Below are positions 36,184 to 44,650 of a stretch of 64,000 nt of DNA, in pieces. The stretch's first letter is position 1. Every line of letters starts with the position of its first letter. This DNA comes from JALYQB01 sp035640155 (GTDB taxonomy: Bacteria > Actinomycetota > Actinomycetes > Mycobacteriales > Pseudonocardiaceae): positions 1-64,000 of the forward strand of contig DASQWR010000223.1 in NCBI GenBank assembly GCA_035640155.1, given 5' to 3'. The notes beneath the pieces are model-generated. The model was given only the letters and a program-made list of their open reading frames with translations. It had not been told where the DNA came from and ran no database searches. Made by a program: the position numbers and the translations under genes.

Positions 36184-37367
36184 CGGTGCCCGCCGCCAAG
36201 CTCGCCGGTCGGCTCCCCGCAAAGCTCACGGCCAACAGCGGCGTGCTGCTCGGTTTCGTTCTCGGTGCGTTCATGCTGCTGGTGCTGGCTCCGGCCGTGC
36301 TCTCGGACTTCCGGCTGTCCTTGCTCGGCCGGTTCGTCTGCGTCGCGATCGTGGCAGTAGGGATCGGCCTGGCCTGGGGGCGCGGCGGCATGCTGACGCT
36401 CGGGCAGGGCGTGTTCTTCGGACTGGGCGGCTACGTGATGGCCATGCACCTGAAGTTGGCCGACGCCGGACCGTCCGGGGTGCCGGATTTCATGCGGCTG
36501 TACGGTTCGGGTCGGCTTCCCTTCTGGTGGGAACCATTCCGCTCCCCCGGCGTGACGTTGCTCGGAGTGGTCCTGATTCCCGCACTGGTGGCTCTCGGGC
36601 TCGGTGCCGCGATCTTTCGTCGGCGGGTGCGTGGGGCGTACTTCGCCATCCTGTCCCAGGCGCTGGCGGTGGCCTTCGCGACCCTGCTGACCGGCCAGGT
36701 AGCCACCATCGGCGGGTTCAACGGGCTCAACGGCTTCCGCTCGTTCTTCGGCTACAATCTCTTCGACCCGGTCAACAAACGGATGCTGTTCTACATCGCT
36801 GCGGTCACACTGCTGCTGATGCTGCTGATCGTGTGGCAGCTCTACCGCTCCCGATACGGGGAGCTGCTGATCGCGGTCCGCGACCAGGAAGAGCGGGTCC
36901 GGTTCCTGGGCTACGACCCGGCCAACATCAAGATCGTGGCCTACGTGCTGGCCGCTGCCATGGCCGGTATTGCGGGCGCGCTGTTCGTGCCCCTCGTCGG
37001 AATCATCTCACCGGTCAACGTCGGTGTCGTGGCGTCAATCTCCTTCGTGATCGGGGTGGCGATCGGCGGTCGGGCCACGCTGTTCGGCCCGGCGCTGGGA
37101 GCACTCATGGTGGCCTACGCACAGACGACGCTGTCGGAGAGCTTCCCTTCGTCCTGGACCTACTTCCAGGGCGCACTGTTCGTGCTGGTGGTGGCCTTCC
37201 TGCCGGGTGGGCTGTCGTCGCTGGTTCCGGTGTTGCGGCGTCGCCGGGCTGATGCCCGCACCCCCAGCACCGAACCGCCCTCGCCCGTGCAGCGCGCCGA
37301 GCTCGATGGACCACCGCCGCCGGAGCCGCTGTCCGGGGTTTCCGCCGAATCGGAGACAAGCCGATGA
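36180..37367 (+). CDS. urtC: Urea ABC transporter permease UrtC
   Basis: 395-aa LivM-type permease. Hydrophobic core with RGGMLTLGQGVFFGLGGYVM, GFNGLNGF and ISFVIGVAIGGRATLFGPAL; about nine TM segments. The C-terminal 40 residues are Pro/Glu-rich and cytoplasmic and look lineage-specific. Coupled by ATGA overlaps to urtB and urtD. Confidence 0.92.
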   Translation: MTVPAAKLAGRLPAKLTANSGVLLGFVLGAFMLLVLAPAVLSDFRLSLLGRFVCVAIVAVGIGLAWGRGGMLTLGQGVFFGLGGYVMAMHLKLADAGPSGVPDFMRLYGSGRLPFWWEPFRSPGVTLLGVVLIPALVALGLGAAIFRRRVRGAYFAILSQALAVAFATLLTGQVATIGGFNGLNGFRSFFGYNLFDPVNKRMLFYIAAVTLLLMLLIVWQLYRSRYGELLIAVRDQEERVRFLGYDPANIKIVAYVLAAAMAGIAGALFVPLVGIISPVNVGVVASISFVIGVAIGGRATLFGPALGALMVAYAQTTLSESFPSSWTYFQGALFVLVVAFLPGGLSSLVPVLRRRRADARTPSTEPPSPVQRAELDGPPPPEPLSGVSAESETSR

Positions 37368-38113
37368 CGATGAACGCTGACTACCTCGAACTGTCCGACG
37401 TGCGGGTGGTGTTTGACGGGCTAGTAGCAGTCGACGGAGTGTCGATGACAGTGCGACAGGGCGACCTGCGGTTCTTGATCGGTCCCAACGGTGCGGGTAA
37501 GACCACTCTGGCCGACGCAATAACTGGACTGGCCCCGGCCACCGGGTCAGCCCGGTTCGGCCGTACCGAACTGATCGGCATGAAGGTGCACCGGATTGCC
37601 CGGCTCGGTATTGGACGTACCTTTCAGACTGCCAGCGTTTTCGAGGAACTGACTGTTCTGCAGAACCTCGACATCGCGGCTGGGGCGGGCCGCAAGCCGC
37701 TGTCGTTGCTTCGTCGCCGCTCGTCGGTACCCCCGGAGGTCGAGGAGGCTATGGACAGCGTCGGCTTGACCGGACTGCGGGACACCCAAGCAGGTGTCCT
37801 GGCGCACGGCCAGAAGCAGTGGTTGGAGATCGGCATGCTACTGGTGCAGAACGCGCAGGTGCTGTTGCTGGACGAGCCGGTGGCCGGGATGAGTACCGAC
37901 GAGCGGGTCCAGACCGGTGAGCTGCTGGTCCGGATCGGCGCCGAGCGCATCGTGATTGTGGTCGAGCACGACATGGACTTCATGCGGTCCTTCGCAGCCT
38001 CAGTCACCGTGTTGCATGCCGGAAAGGTGCTGAGCGAGGGCACGGTCGCCCAGGTACAGGCCGACCCACGTGTCCAGGAGGTCTACCTCGGCCGGGCGGA
38101 GGTCGTGCAGTGA
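37364..38113 (+). CDS. urtD: Urea ABC transporter ATPase UrtD
   Basis: 249-aa ABC ATPase of the LivG class. Walker A GPNGAGKTT, Q-loop GRTFQTAS, signature LAHGQKQWLEIGM (the UrtD-type variant of LSGGQ), Walker B VLLLDEPVAGM and switch His in VVEHDMDFM. It couples ATP hydrolysis to urea import through UrtBC with UrtE as partner. Overlaps urtC and urtE by 4 bp. Confidence 0.94.
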   Translation: MTMNADYLELSDVRVVFDGLVAVDGVSMTVRQGDLRFLIGPNGAGKTTLADAITGLAPATGSARFGRTELIGMKVHRIARLGIGRTFQTASVFEELTVLQNLDIAAGAGRKPLSLLRRRSSVPPEVEEAMDSVGLTGLRDTQAGVLAHGQKQWLEIGMLLVQNAQVLLLDEPVAGMSTDERVQTGELLVRIGAERIVIVVEHDMDFMRSFAASVTVLHAGKVLSEGTVAQVQADPRVQEVYLGRAEVVQ

Positions 38114-38817
38114 CGTTGGGCATGGGAATGGAGATGACGGACATCCACGTCGGCTATGGCCGGACCGCCGTGGTGCACGGCGCGAGCGTGGAGGTGCCGC
38201 CCGGCGGGGTCGTCGCCGTCTTGGGACACAACGGTGCCGGCAAGACGACCCTGCTGCGGGCAGCGGTCGGGCTACTGCGCCCCACCTTCGGGCGGATCCT
38301 GCTCGATGGCGAGGACATCACCCGGATGCGGCCCAACGAGCGGGTCAAGCGCGGCCTGGGCTACGTGCCGCAAGGACAGCAGTGCTTCCCACAACTGACC
38401 ACCGAGGAGAACCTTGAACTGGTAGCGGACACCCGGCGAGACGGCAGGAAGCTGATCGCCGAGATGCTCGACCTCTTCCCGGCTCTGGGTGAGCTGCTGT
38501 CGCGTCGGGCCGGACTACTCTCCGGCGGCCAGCGCCAGCAACTTGCCATCGCCCGGGCATTGATCATCCAGCCGCGGATCCTGATTCTGGACGAGCCGAC
38601 CGAGGGCATCCAGCCGTCCGTCGTGGCGGAGATCGAGCAGACCATCCTCTCCCTGGTCTCCCGCGGGGGCCTGTCAATCCTGCTGGTCGAACAACACGTC
38701 GGTTTCGCCCTGGCGGCCGCCGACCGCTACTACGTCATGACAGCGGGCCGGATCACCTCCACCGGCGCCGGAAGTTCCGATGCCCACGACCAGGTCCGCT
38801 CAGCCATGACCATCTGA
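38110..38817 (+). CDS. urtE: Urea ABC transporter ATPase UrtE
   Basis: 235-aa ABC ATPase of the LivF class: Walker A GHNGAGKTT, Q-loop YVPQGQQCFPQLT, signature LLSGGQRQQLAIARAL, Walker B ILILDEPTEGIQPS, switch region LLVEQHVGFALA. GTG 38110 overlaps the urtD stop; ATG at 38122 or 38131 would remove a few non-conserved residues. Last gene of the transporter; urease genes do not follow in the window. Confidence 0.93.
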   Translation: MTLGMGMEMTDIHVGYGRTAVVHGASVEVPPGGVVAVLGHNGAGKTTLLRAAVGLLRPTFGRILLDGEDITRMRPNERVKRGLGYVPQGQQCFPQLTTEENLELVADTRRDGRKLIAEMLDLFPALGELLSRRAGLLSGGQRQQLAIARALIIQPRILILDEPTEGIQPSVVAEIEQTILSLVSRGGLSILLVEQHVGFALAAADRYYVMTAGRITSTGAGSSDAHDQVRSAMTI

Positions 38818-39072
38818 GCCTGGATCCCAGCCCACCGGGCTCCTGTCATCCGGCTCGTGTTGAGTCGTCGTTGCAGAGCCTCCCATCGCCAGTGCGCGAG
38901 GAGCCCTGCCGGGCCCGTTTGATGTCGGCCAGGGTCCTGCCTGCTCGTCAGGGCGCTCGCCGCAGGTGTTTGTACTTGCGCCACGATCATGTATCTGGAG
39001 GACGGCGCCAGTTGGCTTCCCCGTTGACCGGGTGTGAGTAGCGCCGCCGGCCGTCACACAATGGCGCCGACG

Positions 39073-41130
39073 TCACAGCAGGGTGGGCTGCTCGGCAGGC
39101 CGTCGAACCGGTCGGCCCTCCGCGAGCACGGCGCCGCGGGCCTCGGCCGGCGTCGCTCGACCGACGCCGTATTGCCGAGCGAGCCGGGCTACCCGCGCGG
39201 CGACGTCGACCTGGTAGGACTTCGGCGCGTAGGCACCGCGGCCGTAGAGTTCCCGGTAGCGCGGCAGAAGCTCCGGGTGCTCCCGCTCCAACCAGCCGAG
39301 GTACCATTCCTGGGCGCCGGGGCGCAGGTGGAGTACCAGCGGGGAGATGCTGCGTGCCCCGGCCTCGGCGATCGCCCGGACGGTGGCGTCGAGCTGCTCG
39401 GATGAGTCGGTGAGGTGCGGCAGGATCGGCGCCATCAGCACGCCGCAGCCGATGCCCGCGTCGGTGAGCGTGCGGCATGCCCCAAGCCGGGCACGGGGGG
39501 ACGGCGTGCCGGGCTCGACGTCGCGCCACACCGCGGCGTCGACGGACCCGATCGAGAGGTTCACCGCGACGTCGGTGGCCTCCGCCGACTCCCTCAGCAG
39601 GTCGAGATCGCGCAGCACCAGCGTGCCCTTGGTGAGGATGGAGAACGGGTTCCGCGCGTCCCGCAGCGCGGCGAGGATGCCGGGCATCAGCCGGTAGCGC
39701 CCCTCGGCGCGCTGATAGCAGTCCACGTTGGTACCCATCGCGATGTGTTCGCCGGCCCACCGCGGCCGGGCCAGCTCGACCCGCACCAGCTCGGGTGCGT
39801 TGACCTTCACCACGACCTTCGTGTCGAAGTCGATGCCCGCATCGAGGTCGAGGTACTCGTGTGTGTTGCGGGCGAAGCAGTTGTGCGACACCACGCCGTT
39901 CGCGATGAAGTCCCCGGTACCGGTGGTGATGTCGCACATCGGCAGCTCGAGCCCGAGGTCCTCCACCGACGCCACCCGCAGCTGCGCCTTGTTCTTGATC
40001 GCGACGCCGTCCATCGACCTCTTGCGAGTGATGGCCGGGTCGGCGGTGTGGAAGAAGCGGAGCTGCTCGCACTGACCTCCGAGCAGCCGGACCGACCGCA
40101 GACCGTTGGTCCGACCTCCGTCCTCGATCCGGTACCCGAACCCGAAGCGGCGTAGGCAGGCAGTCGTCTGGTCGATGATCTCAGAATCCGTGTTGGAGAT
40201 CCGGAACACTCCTTCCGAGCAGCTTCCCTCGGCGTCGAAGACTCCGGCGAGAAAACCTCGGCACCACCCGTCGGTGGGTGAGTCCGGCCAACGGACGACC
40301 TCCCGTACGACGTCGACACCCACCCGCGTCGGGGTCCTGATCGCGGTCATCCCCCGGCGTTCCGGTGTTGTCGGGGCAAAGCCGAACGACTGAGTCGTGA
40401 CCGCGACGGACTCGAGGTACTCCTGCGACCGGTCCAGCGCCTCCAGGTCGGTGAGCGCGAGGCGGAACCGGTGGACGTCGCTGCGGATCCTCCCGGCACG
40501 CGGGTAGGAGTAGGTCGCCAAGTGCTCGTCGCCGCGGACCATGCCGCACAGGTAGCCGCGGCGGTAGGCCGGACCGTGGTCCGGGCCGCGACTGAACTGG
40601 CCGGTACCGAGGAGTTCGTCGTTGGTGGTGAGGTGTGGCCGACGACGGGCACTCGAGGTCGTGCCGGTGACGTGCTTCCAGCCGCGTCCGGTGAGGAAGC
40701 GGTGGTCGCCGCTGGCCACTAGTTCAGTGCCGTCCTCGAGGATGACGCGGTAGGCCCGCTTGATCGTGGACCAGTGGGCGAGCACCTCGGTTCTCGTGTA
40801 CCGCCGGTACGCGCCGCGGCGCGCGGTACCGTAGAGCGTGTCGCCGACTCTGAGATTGGCGATCGGCTTGGTGCGCCCATCGCACATCAAGATCGGCGTG
40901 TCACCCCGGAGGCAGTAGCGGCACGCGTGGGAGCAGCCGCGGTACGGGTTGATCGTCCAGCCGAACGGCAGGCGCGAACCGCCCGGGACCTTGTTGATGA
41001 CGGACCGGGCGCGCACCTCGTAGAACGTCATCCCCCGGAACTCGGGCGTGTCGAACGTACGCTCCACAACGCGGTCCGCACCGAAGAGCGCGTCCTCGTC
41101 GGGCGACAGCATCAGGTTGTCCCATCGCAT
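39073..41130 (-). CDS. Radical SAM protein (Rv2578c type) carrying an intein
   Basis: 685-aa precursor. The host protein is a radical SAM enzyme of the Rv2578c/SplB-like type (NPYRGCSHACRY, THEYLDLD, MGTNVDCYQRAEGRYRLMPG, FSILTKGTLVLRD) with unknown substrate. The cluster motif CxxxCxxC is split: C66 and C70 lie before the intein; the third ligand is provided by C418, immediately after it. Residues 73-417 form the intein. After splicing the protein would be 340 aa, with CSHACRY joined to CFARNTHEY. The gene is convergent with urtE and followed upstream by an SMR gene on the same strand. Confidence 0.93.
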   Translation of the reverse strand: MRWDNLMLSPDEDALFGADRVVERTFDTPEFRGMTFYEVRARSVINKVPGGSRLPFGWTINPYRGCSHACRYCLRGDTPILMCDGRTKPIANLRVGDTLYGTARRGAYRRYTRTEVLAHWSTIKRAYRVILEDGTELVASGDHRFLTGRGWKHVTGTTSSARRRPHLTTNDELLGTGQFSRGPDHGPAYRRGYLCGMVRGDEHLATYSYPRAGRIRSDVHRFRLALTDLEALDRSQEYLESVAVTTQSFGFAPTTPERRGMTAIRTPTRVGVDVVREVVRWPDSPTDGWCRGFLAGVFDAEGSCSEGVFRISNTDSEIIDQTTACLRRFGFGYRIEDGGRTNGLRSVRLLGGQCEQLRFFHTADPAITRKRSMDGVAIKNKAQLRVASVEDLGLELPMCDITTGTGDFIANGVVSHNCFARNTHEYLDLDAGIDFDTKVVVKVNAPELVRVELARPRWAGEHIAMGTNVDCYQRAEGRYRLMPGILAALRDARNPFSILTKGTLVLRDLDLLRESAEATDVAVNLSIGSVDAAVWRDVEPGTPSPRARLGACRTLTDAGIGCGVLMAPILPHLTDSSEQLDATVRAIAEAGARSISPLVLHLRPGAQEWYLGWLEREHPELLPRYRELYGRGAYAPKSYQVDVAARVARLARQYGVGRATPAEARGAVLAEGRPVRRPAEQPTLL
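39880..40914 (-). mobile_element. Intein with LAGLIDADG homing endonuclease domain
   Basis: 345-residue intein (precursor residues 73-417). The N-terminal splicing block starts with Cys1: CLRGDTPILMCDG; block B is ELVASGDHRF; the C-terminal block is DFIANGVVSHN followed by the +1 Cys. Two LAGLIDADG-like helices are present, YLCGMVRGD (193-201) and FLAGVFDAEGS (293-303), and the second keeps the Asp/Glu, so a homing endonuclease is likely or was recently active. All splice residues are intact. The insertion point is inside the [4Fe-4S] ligand triad, so the enzyme cannot form its cluster until splicing. Confidence 0.93.
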
Positions 41131-41229
41131 ACCGGAAGCCTATCGAACACCAGTTCGAGACTCCATCCTCATCCGCAGTCACGTCACAACGTGTGCCACA
41201 TTGAGCCATGTGGCAGGTCGCCTGCGCGA

Positions 41230-41553
41230 TCACTGCGGGCGACCGAGCTCCAGGGCTGCCACGCCGGCGACCACCAGCACCACGCCGCCCACCTGCACCC
41301 AACTCAGGGTGTCGCCCAGGAACGCGGCACCGATCAGCGCCACGAGTGCTACTCCGGCGCCCGCCCAGATGGCGTAGGCCACCCCGACGGGCAGATCGCG
41401 CGCCAGTACTTGCGCGAGCAGCACGACGGCACTGAGGTACCCGATGACCACCAGGACTGCCGGTGCTGGACGGGAGAACCCGTCGGAGAGCCGCAGCGAG
41501 ATCGTGCCCATCACCTCCAGCACGATCGCGCCGGCCAACAGCAGGTAGGTCAT
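41230..41553 (-). CDS. Small multidrug resistance (SMR) family transporter
   Basis: 107-aa, four TM segments, typical of EmrE/QacE/SugE proteins. The essential membrane glutamate is E13 (AGAIVLEVMGTISL); the signature SAVVLLAQVLARDLPVGVAYAIWAGAG and the LSWVQVGGVVLVVAGV helix are present. It probably acts as a proton-coupled exporter of cationic compounds or guanidinium, as a dimer. GGGAG lies 8 bases before ATG 41553. It is divergent from the YibE/F gene (87 bp). Confidence 0.9.
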   Translation of the reverse strand: MTYLLLAGAIVLEVMGTISLRLSDGFSRPAPAVLVVIGYLSAVVLLAQVLARDLPVGVAYAIWAGAGVALVALIGAAFLGDTLSWVQVGGVVLVVAGVAALELGRPQ

Positions 41554-41640
41554 CAAGGGCTCCCTCGCGTCCGGGACGGGTTCAGTGTCGCCGAGCCCGT
41601 TCCCACCCGGGTGGGCCCCGACCAGCACGGGGCGGGCAGG

Positions 41641-42903
41641 ATGTCGGTGATGGGCTCCTCCACGCCGACCTCGTCCCATGCCCGCCACCGCCTCGCCAGT
41701 GCACCGGCTGCACCGGCGGGTCACGGCCATGGTCACGGTCCCGTCGAGCCGGCGTCGGGTCGGGTGCGGGCGCTGCTCGCCCTGGTGCTGGTGCCGTTCG
41801 CGTTGGCCACCCTCGTCGGAGTGGCGCTGACCTGGCCCAGTGACAACCCGCCCACCGCGGGCGACATCGGGTTCGGGCAGCGGCCGGTGCAGGGTGAGGT
41901 GATCGCGACCAGCGCCACTCCGTGCAGCGTGGACGGGGCCGGCACGGGACAGGAGCCCGAGTGCGTTGCGCTTACCATCCTCCTGCGGGACGGTGAGGCG
42001 TCCGGCGCCACCATCGAGCAGGTCCTGCCGGACGAACCCAGCACGCCGAGCGTCGCCACCGGGGACCGCGTCGTGCTCGCCTTCACCGGTGGTGACCCGG
42101 CGGACCCGAGCTCCTACCAGGTGCGGGACTTCCAGCGGAGCGCTCCGATGCTGTGGCTCGCGGTGCTCTTCGCGGTCGCGGTGGTGCTGCTGGGTCGGTG
42201 GAAGGGGCTCGCGTCGCTGGCTGCGCTCGGGTTCAGCTTCGGGGTGCTGCTGGTGTACCTGCTTCCGGCGATCCTGGCCGGTAGCGACCCGGTGGTGGTC
42301 GGCGTGCTGGGTGCCGGAGTGATCATGTTCGGCACGCTCTACCTGTCCCACGGGGTGTCCGCACGGACATCCACCGCCGTTCTCGGCACGCTGCTGAGCC
42401 TCGGCCTGATCGGACTGCTCGGCTCCGCGTTCTCCGCGGCCACCCGCCTCACCGGCCTGGGCGCCGACACCGCCAATCTCATCGCCGTCCTCGGCACCGG
42501 CATCGACGCCCGCGGCCTGCTCCTCGCCGGGGTGGTGATCGGCGCGCTGGGCGTGCTCGACGACGTCACGATGACGCAGACCAGTGCGGTGTGGGAACTA
42601 CGCCGGGCGAACCCCGATCTGAGCAGCCGCGAGCTGTACACGGCCGCCCTGCGGATCGGGCGCGACCACATCGCCTCGGCGGTGAACACGCTCGCGCTCG
42701 CTTACGCCGGAGCAGCCCTGCCCGTCATGCTGGCGTTCTCGGTGTCCGGGCAGAGCTTCGGCACCCTGATCACCGCGCAGGACGTCGCGCAGGAGGTCGT
42801 CCGCACCCTCGTCGGCAGCATCGGCCTGGTCGCAGCGGTGCCCATCACCACCTTGATCGCCGCGGTGGTGGCCCGCCGCGACGAGGTGCCCGCAGTGCCC
42901 TGA
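41641..42903 (+). CDS. YibE/F-like membrane protein
   Basis: 420-aa polytopic membrane protein of the YibE/F family (function unknown, suggested transport). After a His/Gly-rich cytoplasmic N-terminus (GHGHGHG) there is one TM (about 45-65), an extracytoplasmic beta-rich domain (GDIGFGQRPVQGEVI to SYQVRDFQRS), then about seven TMs with LGVLDDVTMTQTSAVWELR, the family's conserved DDVT motif. ATG 41641 or 41650. The stop is 1 bp before the next small frame, which looks truncated. Confidence 0.85.
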   Translation: MSVMGSSTPTSSHARHRLASAPAAPAGHGHGHGPVEPASGRVRALLALVLVPFALATLVGVALTWPSDNPPTAGDIGFGQRPVQGEVIATSATPCSVDGAGTGQEPECVALTILLRDGEASGATIEQVLPDEPSTPSVATGDRVVLAFTGGDPADPSSYQVRDFQRSAPMLWLAVLFAVAVVLLGRWKGLASLAALGFSFGVLLVYLLPAILAGSDPVVVGVLGAGVIMFGTLYLSHGVSARTSTAVLGTLLSLGLIGLLGSAFSAATRLTGLGADTANLIAVLGTGIDARGLLLAGVVIGALGVLDDVTMTQTSAVWELRRANPDLSSRELYTAALRIGRDHIASAVNTLALAYAGAALPVMLAFSVSGQSFGTLITAQDVAQEVVRTLVGSIGLVAAVPITTLIAAVVARRDEVPAVP

Positions 42904-42904
42904 T

Positions 42905-43056
42905 GTGGACCGCGAGGTCGCCCTGCCCGCGGTGGCCGGCTCGCGGTTCCCGCCGGTCGACTTCGTCTGGGACAACGCCGCGTTCGTGGTGTACCTCGCA
43001 GGACACGGCTTCGCCGACGCGGTCAGATCGGCCTGTGCGGACTGCTTTCCCACGCC
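42905..43056 (+). pseudogene. Truncated gene fragment downstream of the YibE/F gene
   Basis: From GTG 42905 a frame with strongly coding-like third positions reads VDREVALPAVAGSRFPPVDF and VWDNAAFVVYLAGHGFADAV, then loses coding character near 43050, where the antisense receptor gene begins (its stop is at 43065). I do not recognise the family. It looks like the 5' end of a gene cut off by insertion of the neighbouring island. Confidence 0.4.
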
Positions 43057-43064
43057 GGCTCCGG

Positions 43065-44597
43065 TTATTCACATGTCATGTAGACCAGTTCGATCGGCGG
43101 GCCGGGTGGGAGCTCCAGCATCGGAACCGGTTTGCCGCAGGGGTTGCCGGTGTCCTTCCCGCGCGCGCGGAAGCTCAGGGTCCCACCTGCTCCGGATATG
43201 GAGTGAAGGGTGTTTAGGTTGGGCATTTGAGCGGTCACGTCCGCGGATGACGGGGCGACCCCGGCCGGCTTCGATTCGGCCGCGAGCCGGATGGCCCGGG
43301 CGACGGTCAGCAGGGCGTCGTAGGTCAAGATCGCCTCGCCATCAGTGAGTTGATCTTTTGCTCCAAAGAGGTCATCGAACGACGAGAGGAATTCGATGAA
43401 GCCGTCGGGTCGATTTGCTCTGCCAACCTCCCAGCTTAGTGGATCGGCCGAGGTGGCCAAGGCGACCACGATGTTCGCCTCGCGGAGCCTAGTCTCTTCC
43501 AGCGCAGGCTCATCGGCGAGGGCCGCGGTGTCCGACCCGACGGTGGCGACCGTTATCGGCGTTTCCCGACAAGTCCGCGCCTCGAGGGAAAGCAAGAAGC
43601 TGGGTAGGTCGATCTTCCGTCCGGCGAAGAGCACCACCTGAGGTAACGGCTGCGCGCCGCAGATATTAGATGTGACGGGGGCGAAAATGTTTGCGGTGGC
43701 TTCGGCGGGGGTCGACTTGCCGCTGAATGCCTGGGTGGGATACAGGATCAGGTCCCCCAGTAGCGTGGTGAAGTTGTTCGTTAGGGATTCCACGAAGAGA
43801 TCCCGGTTTGTGTCTTGGACGAGGATGGCCGAGTCGATCCTTTTCTGATCCAGGTACTTTCGGAGCGCGACGACTTGGTCGTAGTTGCTCGGTACTACCC
43901 GTACAAAGCCAGGATAGTCCTGGTAGTTGAGCGAGTCGGCGGTGGCGAGGGTGGCCACCATGGGAATGTTTTCTTCACTCAGACGTTGCGCGGCGTCCCT
44001 GGTTTCATCAATGCTGACTCCTAATCCTATCACGCCGACGAGAGGTGCGTCCGCGTTGCGCATGCTCGCAAGTTGGTCCACCACCGGCGCCCACTGCTGG
44101 TGGTGGCTACCCTCATTAGCCAACACGAGCCGGATGAGCGGATCAGGATCGCCGGCGATCGGTGCGCGGTTGACGCGCCATTGAGCCGTATACGCACCCT
44201 CCATCTGATGGCGGACCTCTTCCACGTCGATCGGACTGGTCTCGTCGACGGTCATCGGCAGGAACAGCGCGACCGTGACGGCGCGAACGGGCTTGTCCCC
44301 GGATTTTCTCACCTCTTCGACCACCCGCTTGTTCTCCCGGGCGATCTTGGCCTCGACATCGGCATAAGCAGGGCCGAAGACGTAGAAGCCGTCGGTCACA
44401 CCGATGCACTCGTCGTCGACCCTGGTCACACCCGAGCCAAGTCCTCCGCAGGCGTGTAGCGCTGTTGTGACGCCAAACCACCCGGCGGGGACGAGGAGCA
44501 CTCCCACAACAGCCATCACAATTCGATTCTGCCAGCGGCGCCGTCGTCCTCGCGACGTGTCCGGCGGCTCGAAGGTGTCGAGTAATGTGCTAGTCAT
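43065..44597 (-). CDS. Membrane-anchored periplasmic-binding-like (ANF receptor-type) protein
   Basis: 510 aa. A short cytoplasmic basic tail (GRRRRWQNR), one TM segment (about 25-46), then a large extracytoplasmic domain. It opens with C50 and C64 (HACGG, DDECIGVTDG), which could form a disulfide, and continues as a two-lobe type I binding fold: AVTVALFLPMTV, IRLVLANEGSHHQQ, LVGVIGLGVSIDETRDAAQR, VRVVPSNYDQVVALRKYL. This resembles branched-chain amino acid/ANF receptors, but it is membrane-tethered, has no lipobox, and has no permease or ABC ATPase next to it. It is the second gene of a pair with the P-loop NTPase (53-bp gap). Confidence 0.75.
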   Translation of the reverse strand: MTSTLLDTFEPPDTSRGRRRRWQNRIVMAVVGVLLVPAGWFGVTTALHACGGLGSGVTRVDDECIGVTDGFYVFGPAYADVEAKIARENKRVVEEVRKSGDKPVRAVTVALFLPMTVDETSPIDVEEVRHQMEGAYTAQWRVNRAPIAGDPDPLIRLVLANEGSHHQQWAPVVDQLASMRNADAPLVGVIGLGVSIDETRDAAQRLSEENIPMVATLATADSLNYQDYPGFVRVVPSNYDQVVALRKYLDQKRIDSAILVQDTNRDLFVESLTNNFTTLLGDLILYPTQAFSGKSTPAEATANIFAPVTSNICGAQPLPQVVLFAGRKIDLPSFLLSLEARTCRETPITVATVGSDTAALADEPALEETRLREANIVVALATSADPLSWEVGRANRPDGFIEFLSSFDDLFGAKDQLTDGEAILTYDALLTVARAIRLAAESKPAGVAPSSADVTAQMPNLNTLHSISGAGGTLSFRARGKDTGNPCGKPVPMLELPPGPPIELVYMTCE

Positions 44598-44650
44598 CCC
44601 ATTCCCTTCGCCATTGGCTCGTGGTCAGTGTTAGCGGTAAACCTCGGGCG

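Noticed and set aside
34033..38817. Branched-chain amino acid (Liv) transporter instead of urea transporter
   Set aside because: UrtA segments (PVQYEGLE, TAWNYYQTID) and the UrtD AHGQKQWLE signature favour urea; five-gene order also matches urtABCDE.
38829..38841. Terminator after urtE (AGCCC-ACC-GGGCT)
   Set aside because: Only a 5-bp stem; the GTGTGA/TCACAC pair at 39032-39059 is also weak. Neither is supported enough to list.
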